A DNA stretch of 64,000 nt from JBNAVY01 sp049700195 (GTDB lineage: Bacteria > Bacillota > Thermoanaerobacteria > Thermoanaerobacterales > Thermoanaerobacteraceae): assembly GCA_049700195.1 (NCBI GenBank), contig JBNAVY010000003.1, positions 1 through 64,000 on the forward strand, written 5' to 3'. A model generated the notes under the pieces. That model saw only the letters and a program-made list of their open reading frames with translations. It was not told where the DNA came from and searched no databases. This document shows, piece by piece, positions 50,927-60,670 of this stretch (positions are counted from its first letter, which is position 1; every line of letters starts with the position of its first letter). The translations under genes and the position numbers were made by a program.

Positions 50927-51532
50927 TCAAGTTGTCATGATCTCTTTTAAGACATTATCAGCTTCATCAAGATTAAATCCATTTCTGTATAAATATGATT
51001 TTATTTTTAATATATTTTCTTCTGTTACAAATTTATACTTTTTCATAATTAATTTTTTTAAGATATCATATTCTGAAGAATAATGTTCATTTATTAAATC
51101 ATAAATTATATCAATATTTACCCCTTTTAATTTTAACTCATTAATAATTCTGTATTTGCTATATAACATCTGCTTTTTTTCATCTATAAAAAGTTTTGCA
51201 TAAATTTCATCATTAATATATCCATACTCTTTAAACTTTAAAATTAATTTTTTGACAATTTCATCAGAATATCCATTTTCTTTTAGCTTTTTACTAACTT
51301 CATATTCTGTTCTCATTTTATATGATAAATATTTTAATATATCCTTTTGAGCCTGTTTGAGCGAAAATAAGTTTACATAATAATTATACTGTTCACTTGT
51401 TAATATATCTCCCTCTTTAAGTCCAACTTCTAAAAAGTCTTCAACATAACAAGAAAAAGCATATTCGTCATCAATAAAAATGTTATATTTATTTTTATTT
51501 TTCTTTTGTTTTTCTATTAGTGTTACAACCAT
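50927..51532 (-). CDS. recX: Recombination regulator RecX
   Basis: 201 residues of three-helix RecX repeats: DILKYLSYKMRTEYEVSKKL, KLILKFKEYGYINDEIYAKL, and MKYKFVTEENILKIKSYLYR. RecX binds and limits RecA filaments. ATG 51532 follows AAGGAGGT. It follows recA at 41 bases with a hairpin between, which probably lowers recX relative to recA. Confidence 0.9.
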   Translation of the reverse strand: MVVTLIEKQKKNKNKYNIFIDDEYAFSCYVEDFLEVGLKEGDILTSEQYNYYVNLFSLKQAQKDILKYLSYKMRTEYEVSKKLKENGYSDEIVKKLILKFKEYGYINDEIYAKLFIDEKKQMLYSKYRIINELKLKGVNIDIIYDLINEHYSSEYDILKKLIMKKYKFVTEENILKIKSYLYRNGFNLDEADNVLKEIMTT

Positions 51533-51544
51533 TTTTACCTCCTT

Positions 51545-51575
51545 ATTTAAAGAAAATAACCCCTTAGGGGGGTTT
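51545..51575 (-). terminator. Attenuator-like hairpin between recA and recX
   Basis: On the minus strand AACCCC (51574-51569), short loop, GGGGTT (51563-51558), then ATTTTCTTT. A short GC stem with an impure T-run, suiting partial termination. Confidence 0.6.
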
Positions 51576-52602
51576 AATCTACTATTGCACCATCAGAAGA
51601 AGATTTAATTTTGTTATATGCAAGATTGAAATTTTCTCTAATTTTCTTTTCAATTTCGTCAGCTATTTCTTTATTTTCTTTCAAAAATTGTTTTGCATTT
51701 TCTCTACCCTGGCCTAATCTAGTATTATTATATGAATACCATGCACCACTTTTTTCAATGATGTCAATGCTTGCACCTATATCTAATATGCTTCCTTCTT
51801 TAGATATACCTTCACCATACATTATGTCAAATTCTGCTTGTTTAAATGGTGGAGCAACTTTATTTTTTACCACTTTAACCCTTGTCCTATTTCCTACTAT
51901 TTCATTACCTTGTTTTAATGAGTCTATTCTTCTCACATCCAACCTTATTGTAGAATAAAATTTAAGGGCACGTCCTCCAGGCGTTGTTTCAGGATTTCCA
52001 AACATTACTCCGACTTTTTCTCTTAATTGGTTTATAAATACTGCAATACATTTTGATTTACTTACTACACCTGAAAGTTTTCTCAAAGCCTGAGACATAA
52101 GCCTAGCCTGCAGCCCAACATGGGCATCTCCCATTTCTCCGTCAATTTCAGCTTTAGGAACAAGAGCAGCAACGGAATCTATTACAAGAATATCTACTGC
52201 ACCACTTCTAACTAAAGCTTCTGCAATTTCTAAAGCTTGTTCTCCTGTATCAGGCTGTGAAACTAATAATTCATCTACATTTACTCCCAAATTTCTTGCA
52301 TAAACAGGATCAAGAGCATGTTCAGCATCTATAAAAGCACCTGTACCACCCATTTTTTGAGCTTCTGCTATCATATGAAGTGCAATAGTTGTTTTACCAG
52401 ATGATTCCGGTCCAAAAACCTCTATGATTCTGCCACGTGGGATTCCTCCAACTCCTAAAGCAATATCAATATCAAGGGAACCTGTTGGAATCACTTCAAC
52501 ATTTAATTTTGCGTTATCTCCAAGTTTCATTATAGCACCTTTACCAAATTGTTTTTCAATTTGGTTTACTGCCATTTCAAGAGCCTTCTGTTTCTCAATC
52601 AT
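51574..52602 (-). CDS. recA: Recombinase RecA
   Basis: 342 residues, full length. Walker A GPESSGKTT (residues 64-72), Walker B VDILVIDSVAALVPKAEIDG, the DNA-binding loops QLREKVGVMFGNPETTPGGRALKFY and an acidic/Lys C-terminus. ATG 52602 follows GGAGGG. A strong sigma-A promoter precedes it at 52646-52674. I see no CGAAC-N4-GTTCG type LexA box in the leader. The recA-recX-rny order is common in Clostridia. Confidence 0.97.
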   Translation of the reverse strand: MIEKQKALEMAVNQIEKQFGKGAIMKLGDNAKLNVEVIPTGSLDIDIALGVGGIPRGRIIEVFGPESSGKTTIALHMIAEAQKMGGTGAFIDAEHALDPVYARNLGVNVDELLVSQPDTGEQALEIAEALVRSGAVDILVIDSVAALVPKAEIDGEMGDAHVGLQARLMSQALRKLSGVVSKSKCIAVFINQLREKVGVMFGNPETTPGGRALKFYSTIRLDVRRIDSLKQGNEIVGNRTRVKVVKNKVAPPFKQAEFDIMYGEGISKEGSILDIGASIDIIEKSGAWYSYNNTRLGQGRENAKQFLKENKEIADEIEKKIRENFNLAYNKIKSSSDGAIVD

Positions 52603-52645
52603 CTAAAATACCCTCCCAAACCTTTAAACAGGTTTCATTAATAAA

Positions 52646-52674
52646 ATTATATATTAACTGGTCCTATGAGTCAA
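52646..52674 (-). promoter_or_regulatory. Sigma-A promoter of recA
   Basis: On the minus strand TTGACT (52674-52669), a 17-base spacer, a perfect TATAAT (52651-52646). The -35 overlaps the end of cinA. A small hairpin (AAACCT...AGGTTT, 52619-52636) follows in the leader. Confidence 0.8.
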
Positions 52675-53906
52675 TTTATTGATAATAAATATCTTCTTAT
52701 AATGTCAAGTGCATTTAATACAGTTCGATTCCTTATTTTATCCCTGCTCCCATTAAGCATTAATTTCTTTACATCAACTTTTTCTTTTGTTGCAAAACCT
52801 ACATAGACAAGGCCAACTGGTTTATCTGTTGTCCCACCATCTGGTCCTGCTATTCCTGTTACTGATACACCAATATCAGACTTAGCTAGATGTAAAATAT
52901 TTATAGCCATTTCTTCAGCTGTTTCATGACTTACTGCACCATATCTTTCTAACGTTTCACTTTTTACATTTAACAAATTTTGTTTAGCTTTATTACTATA
53001 AGTTACAAGACCTAAATTAAATATTTCAGAAGCTCCAGGAACATCTGTAATTTTACCAGCCAATAAACCACCAGTACACGATTCTGCTGTTGAAACAGTT
53101 AATTTTTTTTCTTTTAATAAATTTACGACAGTGCTTTCCATACTTTCATCATCAACAGCAAAGATATACTCTCCAACAATGTCTTTTATTTTTCTTTCCA
53201 TATTATTTATCATTTCAATGGCTTGCTGTTTATTAGATGTTTTAGCAGTAATTCTAAGCGTAACAAAACCATCTCCTACTAAAGGTGCTATTGTTGGATT
53301 TGAACTATTTAAAAGACTTTTTACTAATTCTTCTAGCTTTGATTCTCCAATGCCAAAAAATTTTAAAATTCTTGAATATATTATTTCATTACTTTTTGAT
53401 CTTAAAAATGGGTATACATAATTATTAAACATCGGAATAAGCTCTGATGGTGGACCAGGAAGTATTATTATGATTTTCCCTTTATGTTCTATAATACATC
53501 CCGGAGCTGTTCCAAAATTATTAGGTAAAATTTTCGAACCTTTAGGGAAAAGAGCTTGTTTATAATTATTTAATGTTGGTTTTTGATTTAATTTTTTAAA
53601 GTAATTATCAATAGAATTTTTAGCATCTTCATATTCCACAAGAGGTAATTCTAAAAAAGAAGCTACTGTTTCTTTGGTTAAGTCGTCATCAGTTGGACCT
53701 AGCCCACCAGTTGTTATAATAATGTCAGATCGTTTAAAAGCTATTGCCAAACAGTCTTTTACTCTTTTTTCATTGTCACCAACGTTTGTTTGAAAATAAA
53801 CATCTATTCCAAGTAAAGATAATTGGGTTGATAAAAATTTTGCATCTGTATTTGCAATTTGTCCAAGTAATAATTCTGTGCCAACAGATATAATCTCACT
53901 TATCAA
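52671..53906 (-). CDS. cinA: CinA family protein (competence/damage-inducible; nicotinamide-nucleotide amidase domain)
   Basis: 411 residues. The N-terminal MoCF_biosynth/COG1058 domain has ISVGTELLLGQIANTDAKFL and TGGLGPTDDDLTKE, and the C-terminal amidase domain has STAESCTGGLLAGKITDVPG and SVTGIAGPDGGTTDKPVG. The two domains together hydrolyse ADP-ribose or NMN-type nucleotides in pyridine nucleotide recycling. TTG 53906 sits six bases after AGAGGTG; GTG 53915 overlaps that site. Confidence 0.93.
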   Translation of the reverse strand: MISEIISVGTELLLGQIANTDAKFLSTQLSLLGIDVYFQTNVGDNEKRVKDCLAIAFKRSDIIITTGGLGPTDDDLTKETVASFLELPLVEYEDAKNSIDNYFKKLNQKPTLNNYKQALFPKGSKILPNNFGTAPGCIIEHKGKIIIILPGPPSELIPMFNNYVYPFLRSKSNEIIYSRILKFFGIGESKLEELVKSLLNSSNPTIAPLVGDGFVTLRITAKTSNKQQAIEMINNMERKIKDIVGEYIFAVDDESMESTVVNLLKEKKLTVSTAESCTGGLLAGKITDVPGASEIFNLGLVTYSNKAKQNLLNVKSETLERYGAVSHETAEEMAINILHLAKSDIGVSVTGIAGPDGGTTDKPVGLVYVGFATKEKVDVKKLMLNGSRDKIRNRTVLNALDIIRRYLLSIN

Positions 53907-53921
53907 AATAAACACCTCTAT

Positions 53922-54458
53922 TTAATTTAAAAATAATTCTTTTGATTTTACAATATAATCTATACCAGAATACAAAGTTAAAATTAAAGATATATACACC
54001 ATAATTGAAGAAAAAGGAAAGTTGATCAGATTAAATGGATAATTATTTAGCATAAGAGCAATTACCGCTATCATTTGAAAAGTTGTTTTATATTTACCGT
54101 AATTGCTGGCTGGAATTACTATCCCTTTATCTGCAGCTACTGTTCTTAAACCAGTGATTAAAAATTCTCTTGCTAATATGACTATTACTATCCAACTTTC
54201 TAATCTTGCCATTTGTACTAATGCAACCATTGCTGAAGAAACCATAATCTTATCTACAAGGGGATCCATAAACTTTCCAAAATTTGTTATCTGATTATAT
54301 TTTCTAGCAACATATCCATCTGCTTTATCAGTTAAAGAAGCTAATGTAAATACTAAAGCTGAAAAAAAATCTTTATAAGGTAAATTTGAAAACATTAATA
54401 TTAAAAAAATTGGAATTAGAACTAACCTGAACATGGTTATTTTATTAGCTAAATTCAT
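53922..54458 (-). CDS. pgsA: CDP-diacylglycerol--glycerol-3-phosphate 3-phosphatidyltransferase
   Basis: 178 residues, integral membrane CDP-alcohol phosphotransferase. The signature D-x2-D-G-x2-A-R-x8-G-x3-D-x3-D is seen as DKADGYVARKYNQITNFG followed by KFMDPLVDK (about residues 43-69). It makes phosphatidylglycerol phosphate. ATG 54458 overlaps the rimO stop by four bases. Confidence 0.95.
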   Translation of the reverse strand: MNLANKITMFRLVLIPIFLILMFSNLPYKDFFSALVFTLASLTDKADGYVARKYNQITNFGKFMDPLVDKIMVSSAMVALVQMARLESWIVIVILAREFLITGLRTVAADKGIVIPASNYGKYKTTFQMIAVIALMLNNYPFNLINFPFSSIMVYISLILTLYSGIDYIVKSKELFLN

Positions 54459-55768
54459 TTAAATTCCCCCACTAGATCATACTCATATGCATCGATTATT
54501 TTTACGTTTATAAAATCTCCTACATTGAGTATTTTATCTGTCTTTATAAAAACATTACCATCAATTTCAGGTGCATCCATATAGCTTCGTGCTAAATATA
54601 CACCATCTTCATATCCTTCTACGACAACTTCCATAGTGCTTCCGATTTTATCAATATTGTTTTTAAGGGAAATATCTCTTTGTATTAGCATGAGTTCTTC
54701 CTGTCTTTTTATTTTTATGTTTTTTTTGATCTGAGGTTTCATATCATATGAAATAGTACCTTCTTCACGCGAATATGCAAAAACACCTGCTCTTTCAAAT
54801 TTGTTTTCAATTATAAATTTTTTTAGATCTTCATATTCTTCCTTAGTTTCTCCGGGAAAACCAGTAATAAAGGTTGTTCTTATTGCTAAGTCTGGAATAC
54901 TTCTCAGTTTTTCAATAATAGAATCTATTTTTGCACGGCTTGTATATCTTCTCATTCGTTTTAAAACATTATCATGTGAATGCTGCAGTGGTATATCAAT
55001 ATATTTTAATATTTTTTTATTTTTTCTTATTTCTTCTATTAATTCATCAGTAACACTGTCTGGATATGCGTAGAGTAGTCTAATCCATCTTATACCATTT
55101 ATTTCTGAAAGTTTATTCAAAAGTTCTGGAAGCATTAATTTGCCATATAGATCTATACCATATTTTGTAGTATCTTGTGCAATAACAATTAATTCTTTTA
55201 CACCTTTATCAGCAAGCTTTACTGATTCATCGATGATATCTTCCATCTTTCGGCTTTTATACCGTCCTCTTACTTTGGGTATTATGCAAAAAGCACATGA
55301 ATTATTACATCCTTCGGCAATTTTAATATAAGAATAATGTGTAGGAGTACTTAAAACTCTATCTATATTTTCATCATTTAAGTCATTAACATGACCATAT
55401 TTTAAAACTTTTTTATTAAGTTTTATTTCTTCTATTATATTATCTATATCTGTAAAATCTCCTGTTCCTATAACCCCATCAAGTTCTGGAAGTTCTTTTA
55501 GTAGCTCTTTATTATATCTTTCAGCCATACAACCTGATGCAATCAAATATTTAAGTCTTTTATTCTTCAGTTTTCCCATATTTATAATAGTTTCAATTGA
55601 CTCTTCCTTTGCACTTTGAATAAATGTACAGGTATTTATAATTAAAATATCTGCTTGGCTTTCGTCAGTAACTATATTATATCCTTTTTCTTTTAAAATG
55701 CTTAACATTTTTTCTGAATCTACAGTATTTTTAGGACATCCTAAAGAAATTATACCTATGTTTTCCAT
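54455..55768 (-). CDS. rimO: Ribosomal protein S12 methylthiotransferase RimO
   Basis: 437 residues, radical-SAM methylthiotransferase. UPF0004 cysteines in SLGCPKNTVDSEKML, NTCTFIQSAKEES and ASGCMAERY; radical-SAM motif EGCNNSCAFCIIPKVRGRY (about 153-171); C-terminal TRAM domain. The CPKNTVDSE signature distinguishes RimO from MiaB. It modifies Asp of ribosomal protein S12. Confidence 0.96.
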   Translation of the reverse strand: MENIGIISLGCPKNTVDSEKMLSILKEKGYNIVTDESQADILIINTCTFIQSAKEESIETIINMGKLKNKRLKYLIASGCMAERYNKELLKELPELDGVIGTGDFTDIDNIIEEIKLNKKVLKYGHVNDLNDENIDRVLSTPTHYSYIKIAEGCNNSCAFCIIPKVRGRYKSRKMEDIIDESVKLADKGVKELIVIAQDTTKYGIDLYGKLMLPELLNKLSEINGIRWIRLLYAYPDSVTDELIEEIRKNKKILKYIDIPLQHSHDNVLKRMRRYTSRAKIDSIIEKLRSIPDLAIRTTFITGFPGETKEEYEDLKKFIIENKFERAGVFAYSREEGTISYDMKPQIKKNIKIKRQEELMLIQRDISLKNNIDKIGSTMEVVVEGYEDGVYLARSYMDAPEIDGNVFIKTDKILNVGDFINVKIIDAYEYDLVGEFK

Positions 55769-55794
55769 GCATTTTCCCTTTCTATTATTTATAT

Positions 55795-57984
55795 TTATAT
55801 GTCAAATAATTTTTTTATTTCATCTGAGTCCATAATTATTTGTCGTGGCTTAGAACCATCATAACCACTTATGATACCTTTTTGTTCTATCTGATCAATA
55901 ATTCTAGCAGCTCTTGCGTATCCGACACGAAGCCTGCGCTGAATCATTGATATAGAGGCCTGACCGGTTTCTAAAATTATTTCTACAGCTTCTTTTAAAA
56001 GTTCATCTTCTTCTCCTAAATCTTTATTCTCACTTTTAATTTGTATATATATTTCATTATATTGAGGATCAAAATTATTTTTTAAAAAGCTAACAACTTC
56101 TTCAACTTCTTTATCAGATATAAAAGCTCCTTGAATTCTCAAGGGTTTTGATGCTCCGATTGGGTTAAAAAGCATATCTCCTTTTCCTAGAAGCTTTTCT
56201 GCTCCTGCCATATCTAAAATTGTTCTTGAATCTGTTTGAGAAGATACTGCAAAAGAAATTCTAGATGGTATATTAGCTTTTATTACTCCTGTAATTACAT
56301 CTACAGATGGCCTTTGTGTAGCAATAACAAGGTGAATGCCGGCTGCTCTTGCCATTTGAGCAAGTCTTATTATGTGTTCTTCAACATCAGCAGGAGAAAC
56401 CATCATCAAATCTGATAATTCATCTATTATTATAACTAATTTATATAGTTTATTATCAGCCTGTTGGTTATATCCTTCTATATCTCTTACCCCATGCTCT
56501 GCAAACAAGTTATATCTGTTTGTCATCTCCTGAACCGCCCAGTTTAAAACTCCAGCAGCTTTTCTCGGATCTGTAACAACAGGTGTAAGTAAATGAGGGA
56601 TACCATTATAAATATTTAATTCAACCACCTTAGGATCTATTAAAATCATTTTTACTTCACTGGGTGAAGATTTATACAAAAGACTTATAATTAAAGTATT
56701 AATACAAACACTTTTACCAGAACCAGTAGCTCCTGCTATAAGCAAATGAGGCATTTTAGACAAATCTGCAATTATTATATTTCCTGCTATATCCTTACCA
56801 AGAGCAATCGATAAATTTGATTTAAAATATTTAAACTTTTTATTATCAATAACTTCACGTATACTTACAGCAGATATTTTATCATTTGGTACTTCTATCC
56901 CAACAACCGATTTACCAGGAATAGGAGCTTCAATTCTTACAGATGGTGCTGCAAGACTTAAAGCTATATCATCTGTCAGGCTTACGATCCTACTAACTTT
57001 AATCCCTGGGTTGGGTTGCAATTCAAACCTGGTAATAGCAGGACCTTTAGTAACTTGGACTACTTTTGCCTCAATACCAAAATTCAAGAGAGTATTTTCT
57101 AATTTTTTTGCTTTATTTATTATTATGTCATTATTAATTTTATGCTGAGGTTTTGCTTCATTTAAAAGAGTTATAGGTGGAAAAACATATTCATCTTTAC
57201 TGTTATCACTTAAAATTTTAAGTGAAGAATCTTTTTTATCATCACTTGATAATTCATCATTTGACTTAATTTTACCTGATTCTTTATCCTTTATGACTTT
57301 ATCTTCATCAAAGACATCCAATATATCAAAATCATTTTCTTTAGGTAGTTTTTCTTGAAAATTTCGATTATTTAATCCTTTATCTTCAGAAATTATTTCT
57401 TCTGTTTTGTTTCCTTTTTTTTGTTTTATATGTTTCAAAAAAAAACTTGAAGTTAATCTATGAATTTTAGTAATTATACTAGTTATTGATGTATCAGTAA
57501 TAATAATTCCAAAAATTATAGAAGCTGCGATTAAAAATATATAGCTTCCAGTAACACCAAGTAACTTTATCAAAAAAAATAATAAAAATGCTGCTATAGC
57601 ACCTCCACCTAAGTTGTTTAATCCAGATTTATAACCATTTAAAATATAGGCTTTAAAATTGTCTGCAATACTATAGTAAGATATATGATCTAAACTTATT
57701 ATACATATAAAAAGAAATAAAAGGCTTATTGTTTTAGTAGTTTTTATAAACTCATTTTTTTTAAATAAAAACATTAATGCAAAAACAAAAATCAATAAAG
57801 AAATTATATAAGAACCAATACCAAAAAAACCTCTTAGGAAAATAGCTAAGTTTTTCCCTATAACCCCAGTAGAATTAGTATATAAACTTAATAATGATAT
57901 TAATGAAAAGGCTAAAAATATAATACCTAGTATCTCATCTTTAAAACTTTTATTGTTTTGTCCAAAGTCTTCTTTTGTTTTCAT
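55795..57984 (-). CDS. ftsK: DNA translocase FtsK/SpoIIIE
   Basis: 729 residues. Four to five membrane segments (residues 12-190), a Lys/Asp/Glu-rich linker (about 200-280), then the motor: DNA-binding alpha/beta with FELQPNPGIKVSRIVSL, Walker A GATGSGKSVCIN (about 417), Walker B LYKLVIIIDELSDLMM and a C-terminal winged-helix gamma domain (GQASISMIQRRLRVGYARAA) that reads orienting sequences. In spore formers it pumps the chromosome into the forespore. ATG 57984 follows AGGTGAT. Confidence 0.95.
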   Translation of the reverse strand: MKTKEDFGQNNKSFKDEILGIIFLAFSLISLLSLYTNSTGVIGKNLAIFLRGFFGIGSYIISLLIFVFALMFLFKKNEFIKTTKTISLLFLFICIISLDHISYYSIADNFKAYILNGYKSGLNNLGGGAIAAFLLFFLIKLLGVTGSYIFLIAASIIFGIIITDTSITSIITKIHRLTSSFFLKHIKQKKGNKTEEIISEDKGLNNRNFQEKLPKENDFDILDVFDEDKVIKDKESGKIKSNDELSSDDKKDSSLKILSDNSKDEYVFPPITLLNEAKPQHKINNDIIINKAKKLENTLLNFGIEAKVVQVTKGPAITRFELQPNPGIKVSRIVSLTDDIALSLAAPSVRIEAPIPGKSVVGIEVPNDKISAVSIREVIDNKKFKYFKSNLSIALGKDIAGNIIIADLSKMPHLLIAGATGSGKSVCINTLIISLLYKSSPSEVKMILIDPKVVELNIYNGIPHLLTPVVTDPRKAAGVLNWAVQEMTNRYNLFAEHGVRDIEGYNQQADNKLYKLVIIIDELSDLMMVSPADVEEHIIRLAQMARAAGIHLVIATQRPSVDVITGVIKANIPSRISFAVSSQTDSRTILDMAGAEKLLGKGDMLFNPIGASKPLRIQGAFISDKEVEEVVSFLKNNFDPQYNEIYIQIKSENKDLGEEDELLKEAVEIILETGQASISMIQRRLRVGYARAARIIDQIEQKGIISGYDGSKPRQIIMDSDEIKKLFDI

Positions 57985-58009
57985 TGTTCATCACCTGTAT
58001 AAAAATTTT

Positions 58010-58041
58010 CAAAAAAAATAGATGTATTCAACACATCTATT
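58010..58041 (-). terminator. Terminator after the tepA-ylzJ genes
   Basis: On the minus strand AATAGATGT, loop GTTGAAT, ACATCTATT, followed by a pure T-run (plus-strand arms 58017-58025 and 58033-58041). Confidence 0.93.
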
Positions 58042-58057
58042 ATAACATAAATTGTTT

Positions 58058-58267
58058 TTATTGTATATTTATAATCTTTCCTGGAGTATATTTTGAATTT
58101 AAATAATCTGAAGGATCTGTTGAGTACAACCTAGAAATTTTAAAATTGCCATCTTCACCTTTTTCAATTAATATAACTTTGTTATTTATATTTACTGAAA
58201 TGTAATTTAATTTTTGTTCATTTTGTACAGAAAAAATTAGTTCAAAAGGAATTATTGTGTAAAGCAT
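58058..58267 (-). CDS. ylzJ: YlzJ-like protein
   Basis: 69 residues, starting with MLYTIIPFELIF, continuing with a small beta-rich domain and ending STDPSDYLNSKYTPGKIINI, the YlzJ-like pattern (pairs with TepA in Bacilli and Clostridia). The start codon directly follows the tepA stop (TAAATG). The function is unknown. Confidence 0.82.
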   Translation of the reverse strand: MLYTIIPFELIFSVQNEQKLNYISVNINNKVILIEKGEDGNFKISRLYSTDPSDYLNSKYTPGKIINIQ

Positions 58268-58969
58268 TTAAGTGCCACCATCTTTCTTTTTAATCATATC
58301 CTGTAGTTTGTTAAGAGCATTAGATACCCCTCCTATTTCATCTATAAGCCCATATTCTACAGCTTCTTTTCCTACAAGTATTGTACCTATATCATTTGCA
58401 AGTTCTCCAGTTTTAAGCATAAGTTCATTAAAAACTTCTCTTTTTATTTTTGAATTTCTAACTATAAATTCCACAACCCTATCTTGCATTTTATTAAAAT
58501 AATCAAACGTCTGGGGAACACCTATTACAAGACCTGTCATTCGTATCGGATGTATTGTCATTGTCGCACTTGGAACTATGTATGAATAATTTGCTGATAC
58601 TGCAAGAGGTACTCCAATACTATGACCACCTCCTAATACGATTGATACAGTTGGTTTTGATAAACTTGCAATCATTTCTGATATTGCAAGCCCTGCTTCA
58701 ACATCTCCACCAACAGTATTTAACAATATGAGTAGACCTTTTATATCGGGGTTTTCTTCTATTGCAACAAGCTGTGGAATAATATGCTCATATTTGGTAG
58801 TTTTATTCTGAGGAGGCAATATCATATGTCCTTCTATCTGGCCTATTACTGTAAGGCAATGTATATTACTCTGAAAATTAGGTACATTTGTCTGCCCTAA
58901 TTCTTTTATATTTTCTTGCACAGGCGGAAATACCTGTGGTTGTGTTTCCTCACTTTTTATTGAATTCAT
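58268..58969 (-). CDS. tepA: ClpP-family serine protease TepA (translocation-enhancing protein)
   Basis: 233 residues, ClpP/crotonase fold. The catalytic serine lies in LGGGHSIGVPLAVSAN (about 113-128) and the His in MTIHPIRM; GLLILLNTVGGDVEAGLAI forms the oxyanion strand. It has a proline-rich, charged N-terminus and no signal peptide. YmfB/TepA is thought to assist protein export in B. subtilis. ATG 58969 follows GGGAGTG. Upstream of ftsK and downstream of dapG, as in Bacilli. Confidence 0.9.
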   Translation of the reverse strand: MNSIKSEETQPQVFPPVQENIKELGQTNVPNFQSNIHCLTVIGQIEGHMILPPQNKTTKYEHIIPQLVAIEENPDIKGLLILLNTVGGDVEAGLAISEMIASLSKPTVSIVLGGGHSIGVPLAVSANYSYIVPSATMTIHPIRMTGLVIGVPQTFDYFNKMQDRVVEFIVRNSKIKREVFNELMLKTGELANDIGTILVGKEAVEYGLIDEIGGVSNALNKLQDMIKKKDGGT

Positions 58970-58997
58970 TTTATCACACTCCCATACTTATAGTATT

Positions 58998-59026
58998 AAA
59001 AAAAAAAATGCATAATATGCATTTTC
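58998..59026 (-). terminator. Terminator after dapG
   Basis: On the minus strand AAAATGCATATTATGCATTTT followed by a T-run: a 9-10 bp stem with a minimal loop. Confidence 0.85.
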
Positions 59027-59088
59027 ATCTTATAAACCTTTATTAAAAACTCAGTAAATAATAAATTTTAATATTTAAAATAAATAAT

Positions 59089-60300
59089 TTAGTTATATTT
59101 GTCAAGTTTAAATTCTTCATGAAGAAGCCTTATTGCATCTTCAGATTTGTCTTGACTTATTAAGCAAGAAATAGTGTTATGTGAATCTGAAGTTTGAAAA
59201 ATTTCTATACCATGTTTTGATAGTGCTTTTATGATTCGTGACATTACACCTGGTACACCGCGGATTCTATTTCCAATGATTGAAATTTTACTGCAATTTT
59301 CTCTATAAGAATAAATTATATTGTTTTGTTCAAATAATTGTTTTAATTTATGAAAATCATCTTCATTTATTGTAAAAACTTTTTTATCAGGGAAAATATT
59401 TATTAGATCTATGCTTATTTTTTCTTGTGCAATTTTTTCAAATATATCTTCAGAATTATCAGGTATTTCCTCTAAGATTATTTGTATTCTATTATTCATA
59501 CTTGCTATTCCTGTAACTAAATTATTAACATCATATATATTATTATAAGCATTATTATACTGGGTTATTACAGTTCCTTGGCTATCAGACATAGTATTTT
59601 TTATTACAAGAGGAACATTACCTCTCATTGCAATTTCTACCGCTCTTGGGTGTATAACTTTTGCTCCTTCTTCTGCAAATTGAAAAACTTCATTATAACT
59701 TATTTTTTTTAATATATGAGCATTTGATACTATTCTTGGATCTGCAGTCATGATTCCATCAACATCAGTATATATTTCTACAGCATAAGCCTTTAAAGCT
59801 TCTCCTAAAATAGCTGCCGTTGTATCACTCCCGCCACGTCCCAGAGTAGTTATATCTCCATCTTCGGTAATACCTTGAAAACCTGCTACAACAGGTATTA
59901 TGTTATTTGATAATGCTTCTAATATATTAGAAACATCTACTCTTAAAATATCAGCACTTCCAAAATTATTATTTGTAATAATTCCAGCCTGTCCTCCTGT
60001 AAATGCTTTTGCCTTATAACCTAAATTTTTCAGAGAATTTGCAAAAATAACACTTGAAATTATTTCTCCACAGGACATTAATATATCCAATTCACGTTTG
60101 TCTGTCTGATTATTAGCATCTTTAGCTAATTTTATCAAAGTATCAGTGGCATACGGATCACCAGATCTTCCAATAGCTGAAACAACTACTACAACATTAA
60201 AACCCTGCTCTATAGCATCTATAACTTTTGATACAGCCATTTTTCTTCTTTCATCAGTAGAAACAGATGTTCCTCCGAATTTTTGTACTATTATATTCAC
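59089..60300 (-). CDS. dapG: Aspartate kinase
   Basis: 403 residues, first step of the aspartate pathway (diaminopimelate, lysine, threonine, methionine). IIVQKFGGTSVST at the N-terminus, SCGEIISSVIFA, GRGGSDTTAAILGEAL and YTDVDGIMTADPRIV belong to the kinase; two ACT domains follow for feedback control. GTG 60300 is chosen since AAAGGGTGA precedes it; the longer frame to 60360 has no ribosome site. The dapG-tepA neighbourhood is that of the sporulation-linked B. subtilis dapG. Confidence 0.93.
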   Translation of the reverse strand: MNIIVQKFGGTSVSTDERRKMAVSKVIDAIEQGFNVVVVVSAIGRSGDPYATDTLIKLAKDANNQTDKRELDILMSCGEIISSVIFANSLKNLGYKAKAFTGGQAGIITNNNFGSADILRVDVSNILEALSNNIIPVVAGFQGITEDGDITTLGRGGSDTTAAILGEALKAYAVEIYTDVDGIMTADPRIVSNAHILKKISYNEVFQFAEEGAKVIHPRAVEIAMRGNVPLVIKNTMSDSQGTVITQYNNAYNNIYDVNNLVTGIASMNNRIQIILEEIPDNSEDIFEKIAQEKISIDLINIFPDKKVFTINEDDFHKLKQLFEQNNIIYSYRENCSKISIIGNRIRGVPGVMSRIIKALSKHGIEIFQTSDSHNTISCLISQDKSEDAIRLLHEEFKLDKYN

Positions 60301-60370
60301 AATTTCACCCTTTCTAAGTATTAAATTATTTTTATTATATATTATATTATTATAACTCATTAAAGTGATA

Positions 60371-60396
60371 AAGGAAAGGTTTTTTCCTTCCCTTTA
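60371..60396 (-). other. Hairpin between ymxH and dapG
   Basis: On the minus strand AAAGGGAAGG, loop AAAAAA, CCTTTCCTTT (one G-U pair), without a T-run afterwards. It may reduce read-through into dapG or protect the upstream message. Confidence 0.5.
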
Positions 60397-60408
60397 TTAG
60401 TAATTTTA

Positions 60409-60660
60409 TTAGTAATATTTTTTATAATTTCTTTCAAATTCTACTATCAGCATATCATTACCTATTTTTTTTATTGAATCCCAAGGTATTTCAATATATC
60501 CGGATTTACCTCTAAAAAAACTTTTTATTTCATATATTAATATTGACTGAATTTTCCCTGTTTCTTCATCTATTATTAAGTCGGAATCATCAACTAATCC
60601 CCACCTTTTCCCATCATTTAAATTTACAATTTCCTTATTTCCAAATTCACTTAAACGCAT
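60409..60660 (-). CDS. ymxH: PRC-barrel protein YlmC/YmxH family
   Basis: 83 residues: a single PRC-barrel-like domain (MRLSEFGNKEIVNLNDGKRW, DSDLIIDEETGKIQSILI, GYIEIPWDSIKKIGNDMLIV). It is found in most spore formers near dapG, pnp or sporulation genes. The function is not known. I start at ATG 60660, three bases after AGAGGTGAT. Confidence 0.88.
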   Translation of the reverse strand: MRLSEFGNKEIVNLNDGKRWGLVDDSDLIIDEETGKIQSILIYEIKSFFRGKSGYIEIPWDSIKKIGNDMLIVEFERNYKKYY

Positions 60661-60670
60661 AAAATCACCT

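Noticed and set aside
51370..51380. AGTTTACATAA, identical to one arm of the B. subtilis dif site
   Set aside because: It lies within recX coding sequence (Tyr-Val-Asn-Leu codons) and there is no second arm.
52603..52670. LexA/SOS box in the recA leader
   Set aside because: No CGAAC-N4-GTTCG type sequence was found. The small hairpin there does not resemble it.
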